Under the pieces are notes generated by a model. The model ran no database searches. It was given only the letters and a program-made list of their open reading frames with translations, and was not told the origin of the DNA. Below are positions 38,504 through 48,255 of a DNA stretch of 64,000 nucleotides, piece by piece. Source of the DNA: Shinisaurus crocodilurus (lineage: Eukaryota; Chordata; Lepidosauria; Squamata; Shinisauridae); assembly GCA_021292165.1 (NCBI GenBank), contig CM037880.1, positions 29,038,232 to 29,102,231 of the forward strand, given 5' to 3'. Made by a program: the position numbers and the translations under genes. The stretch's first letter is position 1. Every line of letters begins with the position of its first letter.

Positions 38504-38600
38504 AGCACCTGGCATTCCAAGGGGGTCACCCATCCAAGTACTAACCAGGCCTGACCCTGCTTAGCTTCTGAGATCAGACGAGATCCGGCTGTTCAGGGCT
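38504..38600 (-). pseudogene. 5S rRNA-like sequence, antisense, abutting the SINE
   Basis: The minus strand gives CCTGAACAGCCGGATCTCGT, CTGATCTCAGAAGCTAAGCA, GGGTCAGGCCTGGTTAGTAC, TTGGATGGGTGACCCCCTTG. This covers about nucleotides 16-111 of vertebrate 5S rRNA including the whole internal promoter. It lacks the 5' end, the 3' end and a T-run terminator, so it is not a functional gene. It keeps CTCGTCTGATCTC, absent from the 5S SINE copies. It lies immediately upstream of the tRNA SINE in the same orientation, so the pair may be one composite SINE. Confidence 0.8.
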
Positions 38601-38610
38601 GTTCAGATGT

Positions 38611-39695
38611 TCATCTTTATTAATAGGGGAGTAGCCTGGTTGCCATAGTGCCAGGAGCTTCCCATTTGAATTTTTGTGTGTGTGATATAAAACAAGGTTA
38701 AACTGCACGCGCAACTCCAAGTCCAATAAAACAACCACAGTTGCCACCAAAATGTAGTTTTGTTGACAGCTATTTCTATATTAGAGGGCTGCAGATGCTT
38801 CCTGAGCTGAGCCTAACACACAGGCGTCTTGTCACCGATCAACAGCTGTTCACACATGTTGACTTTTCAATCTTAAAAAAAAAAAACCGGCAGCCAACAA
38901 TGTTTTTTAAAAAATTGCATAAAGGGCACAGATTAGCATTAAACATCTGTGTGTTATTTGAAAAGATGCTTTCAAAAGAGCATAAATTGAGGGATTTGCT
39001 CAAATATGCAGAGCTGTTTCTAACATGTATTTTAAAGCTTTACAGTAAGTTGCAATTGTCAAATAACTGCACTTACACTCCCTTTATAACAATCAGATGC
39101 TTAAGAGGTTTTTTTATGTTCAAAAGACAGCTTTTCTGCACATCAAAGCTAAGCAACATTTGTTCTTTTCTTTTCACATTACCGACTCAATGCTACTTAA
39201 ATAAACCAGTTAATGACATTACAATAGTTATTTATGTAATCTTTTTTTTAAAAAGTGATGCTTATTCTAACTTATTCTAATCAGAGTCAAATATTTGTTC
39301 CTTCTGCAAGTAATTTATTACTAATTACAACAGATGGGTATGTGACATTAGGCAACACCAAAAATAGCATCAGTCTAGAATAAACACAGTAGAAGGATAA
39401 TGTTTGCAACCCTCCATGAGAAGAATTTAACGCAAGGCACACGAATGGCTGGATTCAGAATATAGCTACAAGATGGAAGGCGATTCTGGTTACTGACCTG
39501 ACAGTGGGGACACAAAGCAAAGCATATGATTTTGGAAGGAGTAAACACGTAGATACAGAGACCAAAACATAAGCGGTATCACTGTTGATCCTTAAATGGG
39601 AACAGTAACCCTGGTTCTAAGGCTCTGTGTATCAGTGTCCAGAGTCAGCATGGTATAAAGTAGGAATGGGGAACCTTTTTCAGCATGAGGGTGAT
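38611..39695. other. Unassigned unique AT-rich stretch with a 179-codon open frame
   Basis: 38741-39280 is open on the plus strand for 179 codons. The conceptual product is Leu/Phe/Lys-rich with no domain, signal peptide or repeat I recognise, and the start is not supported. No mobile-element hallmark is seen. TAATTTATTACTAATTAC at 39311-39328 is a cluster of homeobox-like cores. It may be conserved non-coding DNA or chance. Confidence 0.35.
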
Positions 39696-39698
39696 ATA

Positions 39699-39835
39699 TA
39701 AGTACCCACCCTAATACATGTTTTGGGAGGTAGGTTAGGCAGAGAGCAGCTGGTACAAAGTCACCCAGTGAGCTTTGTGGTTGAGTAGGGATTTGAACTC
39801 TGGACTCAGCACTCTCTACCTTCTACACTAGGATC
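39699..39835 (-). mobile_element. Old Sauria/MIR-type SINE fragment, antisense
   Basis: Minus strand: GTAGAAGGTAGAGAGTGCTG, AGAGTTCAAATCCCTACTCA (B box), AAAGCTCACTGGGTGACTTT and CTGCCTAACCTACCTCCC. The tail is lost. Confidence 0.65.
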
Positions 39836-39966
39836 AGGCAACTTATGGCCTTCCAGATGTTTTGGCCTACAGCTCCCACCAGCCCTAGCCAGCACAGCCA
39901 ATGGTGAGGGATCATGGGAGTTATAGGCCAAAACATCTGGAGGGCCACAAGTTGCCCATCCTTGAT
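39836..39966. mobile_element. hAT-like palindromic MITE
   Basis: CAGGCAACTTATGGCCTTCC ... GGGCCACAAGTTGCCCATCC; arms CAGATGTTTTGGCCTACAGC and TATAGGCCAAAACATCTG pair. It directly follows the antisense SINE. Confidence 0.78.
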
Positions 39967-40256
39967 CTACACCATGGGTATGGAATTTCCAGCCCGTTGA
40001 CCAAATGGAGCCTGCCGGTCCCGCCCCAGGCCAGTACCCCACTCTGGCTCTGCTTTCTTCATGACCGCACTTTCTTCATGACCAGTGCGGAAGCTGATCA
40101 GGCTGGCAAAGCAGTGAAGAATGCTCAGCTTTGCCAGGTTGATAGGTATGAAGCACAGTAAGATCAATGGAGAAGAAAGTGGAACAGGTAACTGTAGCTC
40201 TTTGAGCCTACTATAGCATCATCAAACTCTATTGCATGTGGACAGCCATAACAAAG

Positions 40257-40271
40257 GGAGAGGGGGAGAGG

Positions 40272-40308
<37 letters not shown>
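40257..40308. repeat. (GA)n microsatellite
   Basis: GGGAGAGGGGGAGAGGGGGA then about 17 GA units. Confidence 0.93.
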
Positions 40309-40310
<2 letters not shown>

Positions 40311-40325
40311 CTGCAAGGCAAGTAG

Positions 40326-40425
40326 GGTGGCCACTTACACATCACCATGAAAGAAAATATGCTTCACCCCAAACCAGAGGACTAAAGGGGGTAGATTTAC
40401 ATAAAATGTGTATATGCCAATGTAT
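40326..40425. repeat. AGGGTGNCCACTTNCACATC repeat, host of copia element 2
   Basis: GTAGGGTGGCCACTTACACA and ATGTGTATATGCCAATGTAT match 60208-60290 (ATAGGGTGACCACTTGCACA, ATGCTAATGTATATGC). The copia LTR starts inside this repeat at its TGTAT. Confidence 0.55.
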
Positions 40426-41098
40426 TGTTGTGACATGTAACAAAACAACAGCTGTGGCACAATTGTTTTCATTTGGAAAGGTACAGGATGGCTAGGAAAA
40501 CAAGTCATATTGAGTCTGGCACTACTGTTCTGTTCTCATGGGAAAAGTAGGTGTAAACGAAATACAAGCTGATCACATGGTTTGTACTTTCTGATGACGT
40601 AGTATGATTTGTTAGGTTTCGATTCCTGTAACCATTCTGGTAGAGAGATGGATTGCTTCTTTGCTTGCTTCTTCTCTCTGATGCTCTGACTTATTGCAAT
40701 CATGTAATGAAGTGTGCTGGAGTGGACTTGATCCACTGGACTAGCTATGCACTGGCTATGCATTATAAACTGCAATATGGACTGTAACTTAGGAGATTGT
40801 ATTTACTCTGATATAGAATAAACAGGTAGTAAAACCCTGTTGTGGATTCTATGGAGTTAATTCCTAATTACAGTGCAGCTGCGACAGGACGAGCTGCAAG
40901 CTGGCTGAAATCCGATACGCAAGGAACGCTGCGAGAGAAGGGGGATAAGGTCTGGACTTCTATGTGTAGATTTATGGGCGTCTTCACACAGAGGCAGGAT
41001 CTAAATCATCCATCTCACGCTCTGCTTTATCCACGTAGGCTAGCGGGCCTACAGGGTGGATTGTAAGCCTTCAAGGCTGAAGCTCATTAACCCTTTCA
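40426..41098 (+). repeat. 5' LTR of copia element 2 (673 bp)
   Basis: Starts TGTTGTGACATG, ends ACCCTTTCA. Contains CRE-like TGATGACGTAGTATG near 40589, AATAAA near 40815, and the U5 stem-loop at 41029-41061. Confidence 0.95.
41029..41061 (+). promoter_or_regulatory. Conserved U5 stem-loop, element 2
   Basis: ATCCAC-GTAGGC pairs with GCCTAC-GTGGAT; loop TAGCGG, bulge AGG. Stem identical to 5164-5196. In the 3' LTR, GCCTAC is GCTTAC, which still allows a G-U pair in RNA. Confidence 0.55.
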
Positions 41099-41114
41099 GG
41101 GTTATGCGCCCAGA
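41099..41114 (+). other. Primer-binding site, element 2
   Basis: GGTTATGCGCCCAG at 41100-41113 differs from element 1 and from the tRNA-Met complement by one base (C for G after ATG). It starts one base after the LTR, as in element 1. Confidence 0.8.
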
Positions 41115-41271
41115 GAATCGGATTACAAATGACCTGTTGGACTGGTGCCGGGAACCGAGCGGAGACAAGTTCGGGGCAAGGTCGAGGGTCTGTGCCAGAA
41201 ACTGGCAGCGGGAGCTGTGTTTCCAGCTGCTGTGTGTCAACTGCTTCGAATACTCGGAGAAGCAGTGATTT

Positions 41272-42111
41272 ATGGCAGAGAAGGACATCAAGGCGGAAGA
41301 AACATCTCCTGGACCTTCTTCATCTGGTAAGCAAAGGGAAGAAGAGGGAGGTGTGTCTGCTGAGGGCTCTGACAGCGAAGCCGGGAGTTCTGAGGGGGAA
41401 GAGGCGGCTGCTCTCCCTGTTGCCAGAATGGCGGCTGCTTCGGCCCTGAATCCACAGATAGTTGAAAAATTGTCTGGATCGAATTACGTACTCTGGAGCT
41501 TCCAGATGCAGCATTATTTAACTCATGCGGGGCTCTGGAATGTTGTAACACAGGATGCTGTGGCCGTGGGTGCCCAAAATTATGATGAATGGAAGGAACG
41601 GGACGAGAAAGCGAAGGCAATTCTCTGCTTATCTGTTGAAAGTTCCCAGGTGCCATTCATTCAGTTTTTGGAAACGGCGAAGGAAATCTGGGAGACCCTA
41701 CAAGGGACTTACCAGATTCAAACAGCAGGAAGTAGGATTGTACTTGCGCGTAGGCTGTACAAGCTGAGCTTACAACCAGGTGGTTCTATGCCTGAGCATC
41801 TGAGTACTATTCGGGACATGTTTAACAGGCTTAGAGCACAAGGGATGCAAATTGAGCACCTGCATCAAGTTTCTATTCTGTTATCCAGTCTGGACTCTTC
41901 ATATGACACAATTGTGACATTAATGGAGGGGCAACCAGATCAGAATCTGACCATGGAATATGTGTCAGGCAAGCTTCTCTCTGAGTGGGAGAAACGGCAA
42001 AGCAAGCAACATGCAGGACGTAAATCAGCACACAGCGCGGCTGACTCAAGCAACGGCAATGCTGGTGGGAACGGCGCCAAGCTGGTGGGGGTTACCAAGC
42101 GGCAGCTTTAA
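41272..42111 (+). pseudogene. Copia Gag (element 2), truncated by a frameshift
   Basis: ATG at 41272 opens a frame (MAEKDIKAEET) colinear with element 1 Gag through LSGSNYVLWSFQMQHYL, QVSILLSSLDSSYDTIV and KLVGVT. One C is missing in GTTACCAAGC near 42095 (GTTACCCAAGC in element 1), so the frame ends at 42109-42111 before the zinc knuckle. The N-terminal acidic region differs from element 1 by small in-frame indels. Confidence 0.9.
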
Positions 42112-42650
42112 AAGTGAGAAAATGCTTTTGTTGCGGTTCGACTTAGCATCATAAAAGGGACTGTACTTTTAAGAGCAGGAAGAAGAAAAAGGAAGTAACC
42201 AGTACACCTGAGGATACAATTAAAATGGGCAAAAGTTTGATTGCTCGGGTGGGTTTTTCCAACCAAGACATGTGGGTACTTGACAGCGGAGCTTCTCACC
42301 ACATGGCAAATTCCAGAGACATGTTTCAATCTCTGGATGATGGATATACAAATCAATTTGTGGAACTGGCTGATGGAAAACGAATCCAGGTGACAGCTGC
42401 AGGAACAATTGACTTTGCTTCTTTGGGTCAACATAGGGCATTGCTTGTTCAAGAACTGGACACAAACCTGATAAGTATATCACAATTGGCTAATGATGGA
42501 TATGAAATAAGTTTTTCTAACAGCAACTGTGTAATTTCACATGAAGGGGTGATCTGTGCAAAAGGTGATTTGCAGAATTCTCTGTATGTTATAAATCCAT
42601 TTGTAACACATGATGAGAAGGGCAAAGTATGCAAATTTGAAACCACATGA
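42112..42650 (+). pseudogene. Copia zinc knuckle and protease (element 2)
   Basis: In the shifted frame a CCHC knuckle is recognisable, but an in-frame TAG at 42144-42146 replaces the Ser codon before its His. From 42147 the frame is open: Lys-rich linker, then DSGASHHMANS with the DSGA protease site, then GTIDFASLGQHRALLVQEL, to the TGA at 42648-42650 shared with element 1. The +1 frame from the TGA gives CLHIFHKRF and the HANY half of the HHCC motif without interruption, until the extra G at 42718-42720. Confidence 0.88.
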
Positions 42651-44098
42651 CAATTGTTTACATATTTTCCACAAGAGGTTTGCACATGCCAATTACAGAA
42701 GCATAGAAAAAATGCCAGGGTCTGTGTGAGGGTGTAACAATGAAACCTTGTTCTAAGTATGTGGAATGTGAAGTATGTAGTACAGCAAAGTCACACAGGT
42801 CTAACATTCAGAAACACAGTGATAGAGTGAGCACAAGAATCTTTGAGCTGGTACACTCTGATGTGGCTGGTCCATTTGAAAGTAGCCATGGAGGGAACAG
42901 GTACTATTTAACTCTGACAGACGATTATTCTCGATTTGGATTCGTATATCTGCTGCAGCATAAATCTCAGGTTCAAGAGAGATTTGAATCATTTGTTAAA
43001 TGGGCTGGGAACAGATATAAACAATATCCAATAGGAGAATTACTCACTGATGGTGGGGGAGAGTACATGAGTACAAAGTTCAAGAAATTTTTGGAAAGAG
43101 AGGGTATAGGGCACAAAGTCACTGCCCCATACTCCCCATTTCAAAATGGTGTTGCTGAAAGACGTAACAGGACACTCCAGGACATGATGAGGGCCCAATT
43201 GACTGAGTCAAAGGTGGGAAACCGTTTCTGGGGGGATGCATTGTCAAATGCAAATTATCTGCTGAACAGGTTACCAAATTCCACAATTGGGAAAACTCCA
43301 TATGAAATGTTTCATGGGAGGAAACCAAAGGTAGCACACGTGCGCATTTTTGGGTGTAAATGTTTTGTTCATGTACAGGCAAGAAGCTTTGAATGTTTTC
43401 TGCTGGGGTATGATGCACAAACAAAAGGGTACAGGTTGTGGTCACCACAACACAACAAGGTAATTCTGAGCAGGGATGTGATTTTTCACGAGCAAACAGA
43501 TGACCAGAAACAGCTGGTGGAATTGCCAATGAATGCAATGTCTGAAACACAGCAGGATGCTTCTGGGACAGAACAGGCCACTGGGCAGATATCTGGGGAG
43601 CAGGAGGGAGGTGAACAATCTCTGAGGCGTTCAACCCGAGAACGCAAAACACCTGTTAGATATCAGGATGAATTCCAAAGTGGGAAAACTGTTGTACATA
43701 AAGTTCTCAAAATAGCTTTAGAACCACAAAGTTTTGAGGAAATTCAAAGCATGGAACCAAAAATGAAGAATGATTGGTTTGAGGCCATGCAGGATGAAAT
43801 CAATGCAATGCATGAAAGCAACACATGGAGTCTAGTATCTTTGCCTGTGGGGCGCAAAGCCATCACCTGTAAATGGGTGTACAAGGTGAAGACAAATCAC
43901 CAGGGGCAGGTGGAAAGGTACAGGGCAAGGCTCGTTGCCAGGGGGTTTGCACAAAAACATGGGGTAGATTTTGATTCCGTGTTTGCACCAACAACAAGGT
44001 ATGCAACTGTCAGACTGTTGTTGAAATTGGCAGGTCAAAGAAAAATGATGGCATTTCATTTTGATGTAAAAACTGCTTTTTTATATGGGGAATTATAA
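42651..44098 (+). pseudogene. Copia integrase and N-terminal reverse transcriptase (element 2)
   Basis: The HHCC motif starts in the +1 frame just after the TGA. An extra G (CCAGGGTCTG against CCAGGTCTG) moves the frame, and the main ORF runs from about 42722 (first ATG 42740). It carries CEVC, HSD, LTDGGGE and AERRN (D-D35E), the C-terminal block ending SRDVIFHE, then the reverse transcriptase fingers and palm (RARLVARGF, FDVKTAFLYGEL). It ends at TAA 44096-44098, where element 1 has CAA. Confidence 0.9.
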
Positions 44099-44713
44099 GA
44101 GGAACTCTACATGGTGCAACCACAAGGTTTTGTAGAAAATCCCAGTCTTGTATGTCGTCTGAACAAGTCCATATATGGGTTGAAGCAGGCAGCTCGATGC
44201 TGGAACCAAAAGCTAGACAGAGTTTTGATTAGTTTGGGATTCAAACAAAGCAAGGCTGATCACTGTCTGTATACAAATAACACAGAACAGGGAAACTGGG
44301 TGTATTTGTTGGTCTTTGTTGATGATATCTTACTGGTAACACAAACAGTAAGTCAAAAAGACAAAATTGCACAAGAATTGCAAGCACACTTTGAACTGAA
44401 AGATCTGGGTTTGGTACAACACTATCTTGGAATGCAATTGTCTCAAGATGAGGAAGGTTCTTTCATGGTTGAACAAAGTGGGAAAATTCAGAAATTGCTG
44501 GAAATTCATGGATTGGAGAATTGTAACCCAGTTACTACTCCAATGACTCTTGAATATCAGAAACACACAGATAACACTGGATTTGATGATATTGGCAAAT
44601 ATCAGAGTGTTATTGGAAGCCTGCTATATTTGGCAAATATGAGTAGGCCAGACATCAGCAATGCTGTAAACATACTTAGCAGGAAAACGCAAAATCCTTC
44701 TATGATTGGCTAG
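44099..44713 (+). pseudogene. Copia reverse transcriptase catalytic part (element 2)
   Basis: The same frame continues after the TAA: SIYGLKQAARCWNQKLD, then WVYLLVFVDDILLVTQ with the catalytic VDD, then ELKDLGLVQHYLGMQL. This segment keeps the 26 bp that element 1 lost. It ends at TAG 44711-44713 through a 4-bp deletion near 44702. Confidence 0.9.
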
Positions 44714-45252
44714 CTGTGAAAAGGGTGTTAAGGTATTTAAAAGGTACCATGAATTGCAAACTGAAATTGTCATCACACACAGATGGAGGTTTTTGTGTGT
44801 ACACTGATGCTGATTGGGGATCTGCAACAAATAGAAAATCCACAAGTGGAACGGTTTTAATGTATGAAAACAGTCTAATTGATTGGTACACACGAAAACA
44901 AACTTGTGTGGCTGTATCTAGTGCAGAATCTGAATTCATCAGTTTATCTCAAGCATGTAATGAGATTGAATGGTTCAAACAATTGTTTGCTGATATGCAC
45001 ATACCAGTAGACAAGGCTGTTACAATTTTTGAGGACAACCAAGCTTGCATTAGCATGGCTCAAAATGAAAAAAGTAGGCCAAGAACCAAACACATTGATG
45101 TTCGTTACTCTCATGTAAAGGACTGTGTGCATAAAGGGTGGGTAACACTCAAGTACTGTGCAACAGGGGATATGGTGGCAGATCTTTTCACAAAACCATT
45201 GCCTGTAGTAAGACACAGGAAACTAATGACGGCACTAGGCCTCACTGAGTAA
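44714..45252 (+). pseudogene. Copia RNase H (element 2)
   Basis: After the 4-bp deletion the frame resumes: RVLRYLKGTMNCKLKL, YTDADWGSATNRKSTSG, SSAESEFISL, EDNQACISMA, RTKHIDVRYSHVKD, ADLFTKP, ending at TAA 45250-45252. Catalytic acidic residues are kept. Confidence 0.9.
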
Positions 45253-45277
45253 ATGTAAACAACATGTATCACAGGCT

Positions 45278-45286
45278 GTGGGGGGA
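45278..45286 (+). other. Polypurine tract, element 2
   Basis: GTGGGGGGA immediately before the 3' LTR, identical to element 1. Confidence 0.85.
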
Positions 45287-45959
45287 TGTTGTGACATGTA
45301 ACAAAACAACAGCTGTGGCACAATTGTTTTCATTTGGAAAGGTACAGGATGGCTAGGAAAACAAGTCATATTGAGTCTGGCACTACTGTTCTGTTCTCAT
45401 GGGAAAAGTAGGTGTAAACGAAATACGAGCTGATCACATGGTTTGTACTTTCTGATGACGTAGTATGATTTGTTAGGTTTCGATTCCTGTAACCATTCTG
45501 GTAGAGAGATGGATTGCTTCTTTGCTTGCTTCTTCTCTCTGATGCTCTGACTTATTGCAATCATGTAATGAAGTGTGCTGGAGTGGACTTGATCCACTGG
45601 ACTAGCTATGCACTGGCTATGCATTATAAACTGCAATATGGACTGTAACTTAGGAGATTGTATTTACTCTGATATAGAATAAACAGGTAGTAAAACCCTG
45701 TTGTGGATTCTATGGAGTTAATTCCTAATTACAGTGCAGCTGCGACAGGACGAGCTGCAAGCTGGCTGAAATCCGATACGCAAGGAACGCTGCGAAAGAA
45801 GGGGGATAAGGTCTGGACTTCTATGTGTAGATTTATGGGCGTCTTCACACAGAGGCAGGATCTAAATCATCCATCTCACGCTCTGCTTTATCCACGTAGG
45901 CTAGCGGGCTTACAGGGTGGATTGTAAGCCTTCAAGGCTGAAGCTCATTAACCCTTTCA
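45287..45959 (+). repeat. 3' LTR of copia element 2 (673 bp)
   Basis: Differs from the 5' LTR at three sites seen by eye: ATACGAGC for ATACAAGC, GCGAAAG for GCGAGAG, and GGGCTTAC for GGGCCTAC. Confidence 0.95.
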
Positions 45960-45964
45960 TGTAT

Positions 45965-46778
45965 ATGTGTGGAGGACCAGGACTGGTCCTTTGCGTGAGT
46001 TCGGGAATTAAAGGGTTAACCGGCACTGAGAAAATGCCCTTTACGCGGCTTCTGTGAGGTTTAAACCCAACCACGGCAAACCATTGACACTGAATCGTAT
46101 TGAGACAGGAGCCAGCTATGTTTATAACAGCCTTTAATGGAGCGGAACTAATAGACTACCAGGAATTTCACACTATAAACAACAGAGTTCATAAAAATCA
46201 CTGGAAAAGTCTAGGCCTTCAATACACATATGAGGTAGAAGGCTTGCGTAATACAGAGAATAACTTCACAATAAAGAATCTGACTTACTGAGCTAGCGTA
46301 GCCGTTCGTGTAGCCGGCCTCCGGGCACCGCGCCCGGGGTTGGGGTTAGCTTGGTCCTGACCGGAGCCAGGGACCTGATCCGTGCGAGCCTGCACTGTGT
46401 TCCCAACAACACTTTGTTTTCCAGGACGTGCTTATTCTACCCTCCCTCGCCCCCTCCCTGCCCTTGATGACCAGTTGGGCTGGTTCCACCCAGCGGGGTG
46501 GTGGCGCCTCTTGGGTACTTTGGGGCACTTTGCAGCTCTTTGGGACTGCGCCTTCCTTGAGGGTAGATGTAAATGCGCCCTATTGAGGTGTATGCAGATG
46601 TAGCTATGTGAAACCGGTCTGCCCAGAACTGTGACTCCTTTGCCCCGGGTGGGAATTATGCAGACAGATGGAGGGAGATGGGTGACAGCGAAAAGGGGAA
46701 AAAATATGTCAGGGTTCAGCAGTGTGTGATCCGGCTTTCTCCTCACAATATGTATAGGTGACATTTAGAAATAATTAG
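45965..46778. other. Unassigned flank of copia element 2
   Basis: No family recognised. Contains an inverted GGACCAGGACTGGTCC at 45973-45988, a GCACCGCGCCCGG block at 46326-46338 and a 63-codon frame at 46100-46291 without a domain. More GC-rich and less repeat-like than its surroundings. Confidence 0.4.
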
Positions 46779-47490
46779 TACCATATTGTCCCGAGTATAG
46801 GCTGCACTCCCCCCCCTAATGTAAGTCTTTAAACTAGGGGTGCGGCCTACAATCGGGATGTTGCAAAAAAAAAAAAACACCTCCACCTCTGCTTTCTGGC
46901 TGGTTATTTGGGACCCACTGGGCCCCGAGGTCCTGTCCATACCTTGCCTCTGCAAACAGGCTTCTTCCAATCTGCTTTTACATGGAAGTAAGCCGAGGAG
47001 AGAACCGCGTGGTTGCAGAACTGTCCATAAAACAAACAGGCTTCTTCCAATCAGGAGTGAGACTGGCGACAGTGAGCAGTTCACTGTGGGGGTGAATAAA
47101 GGGAGTGGGAGGGGCTTAAGTTGAGAGCGGGTTATCGGCTGTGACACAAAGTGAGATAAGTGGTGAGGAGGGGGTTGTGTGATGAAGAAGGGGGCTGAAA
47201 GTGTCAGGGGGTCCATGAGGGAGAGGTGGCTGAGAGGATGAGAAGGGGCTGGGAGAGGGAGAGAGAGAGGCAGGCTGAGAGAATAGGGAGGTGGCTAAGA
47301 GGGTAAGGAAGGGCCGTGTAAAGGAGAGGGGGCTAAGAAGGTGAGGGGGCTGAGAGTTGAGGATGAGGTTGGGGGTTTTTTTGTACAGGGGCTAACTTTA
47401 AAAAGTTAAAATTTTATTTTTTAAAATAGCACCAAACTTTAAGGGTGCGGTTTATAATCAGGAGTGGCCTATACTTGGAACAATACGGTA
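46779..47490. mobile_element. Mariner-type MITE (46781-47488), TA duplication
   Basis: Ends CCATATTGTCCCGAGTATAG and, reverse-complemented, CCGTATTGTTCCAAGTATAG, flanked by TA on both sides. Subterminal GGGTGCGGCCTACAATC mirrors GGGTGCGGTTTATAATC as a direct-like pair. The interior has G-rich (GAGRGGGCTGAGAGG) repeats around 47200-47360 and an A-run at 46866-46876. No transposase frame. Confidence 0.85.
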
Positions 47491-47494
47491 TAGA

Positions 47495-47690
47495 AATGCA
47501 ACACATCTCACCAATGTGGGGCAGACCGTGACCAGGTGAGCTGTGTGCCTACTGATTCTCCAACTTTAGAAGCTACAACTTGTAGTTGATGGGCAGCTTC
47601 AAGGCCCCTGCTGCCTGCCGACCCCCCTTAGGGTTCTTTATCTTTAAACTGGACTTGCGCTGGACAGCCCTTCCAAGAGAGGACACCTTC
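47495..47690. repeat. Fragment of the AGGGTGACC family
   Basis: CTCACCAATGTGGGGCAGAC, GACCAGGTGAGCTGTGTGCC, GATGGGCAGCTTCAAGGCC, CTTAGGGTTCTTTATCTTTA match 60490-60780. It is cut by the antisense LINE at about 47692 and its end reappears at 48530-48572. Confidence 0.6.
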
Positions 47691-47691
47691 A

Positions 47692-48255
47692 AATATTTAT
47701 TTATGTATTGCAACATTTAGATACCGCTCCATATTCCAGTATGGAGATTCCGGAGCAGTGAACAATCAAAAGATAAAACAGATAAAAGGAATAAAACAAT
47801 ATGTTAAAACAGAATCAATTAAAAAACAACAACACGTAGCTAGTTAGTATACGAAGGCTTCCTGAAACACAGATGTTTTCAGGAGGCACCGAAAACCATA
47901 CAATGTTGGGTGCCTGCCTGTCCTCCAGAGGAAGGGATTTCCACAGAAATGGGGCCGCTCTTCTCTGGGTGGACTCCAATCAGGCCATAGGTCCATGTAG
48001 AACCACTGGGAGCACGCCATCCAATCACCTCAGTGACCAGGCAGGTTGGTAAGGGAGAAGGCGCTCTCTCAAGTATCCTGGTCCCAAGTTGTTTAGGGTT
48101 TTATACACTAGTACTCAAACCTGGCCCAGTAGCAAATAGGCAGCCAGTGCAGTTCCCTGAGCAAAGCAGTTGCATGCTGAAAAGGAGCAGCTCCTGACAA
48201 CAGCTGAGCTGCCACATTCTGCACTAGCTCCAGCTTCCTGACCAGCTCAGGATGG
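47692..48255 (-). pseudogene. L2/CR1-group LINE 3' part, antisense
   Basis: The minus strand reads LELVQNVAAQLLSGAAP, LRELHWLPI, a KTLNNLGPGYLRERLLPYQP block and RRAAPFLWKSLPLE, in the same order as 10300-10700 but from a different family and frame-broken. The 3' UTR ends near 47692 with CTAAATGTTGCAATACATAA plus an A-rich tail. Confidence 0.75.

Larger units (their letters stand above)
40426..45959 (+). mobile_element. Ty1/copia LTR retrotransposon, element 2 (full length, coding region broken)
   Basis: LTRs at 40426-41098 and 45287-45959 (673 bp each), duplication TGTAT at 40421-40425 and 45960-45964, tRNA-Met-type primer site at 41100-41113, polypurine tract at 45278-45286. Same gene order as element 1, and coding DNA looks about 95% or more identical, while much of the LTR is clearly different. 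By eye the two LTRs differ at three positions (about 0.4%). Lesions: missing C near 42095, TAG at 42144-42146, the shared TGA at 42648-42650, an extra G at 42718-42720, TAA at 44096-44098, a 4-bp deletion near 44702. Confidence 0.96.

Noticed and set aside
38504..38600. Functional 5S rRNA gene
   Set aside because: Both ends and the T-run terminator are missing and several substitutions are present.
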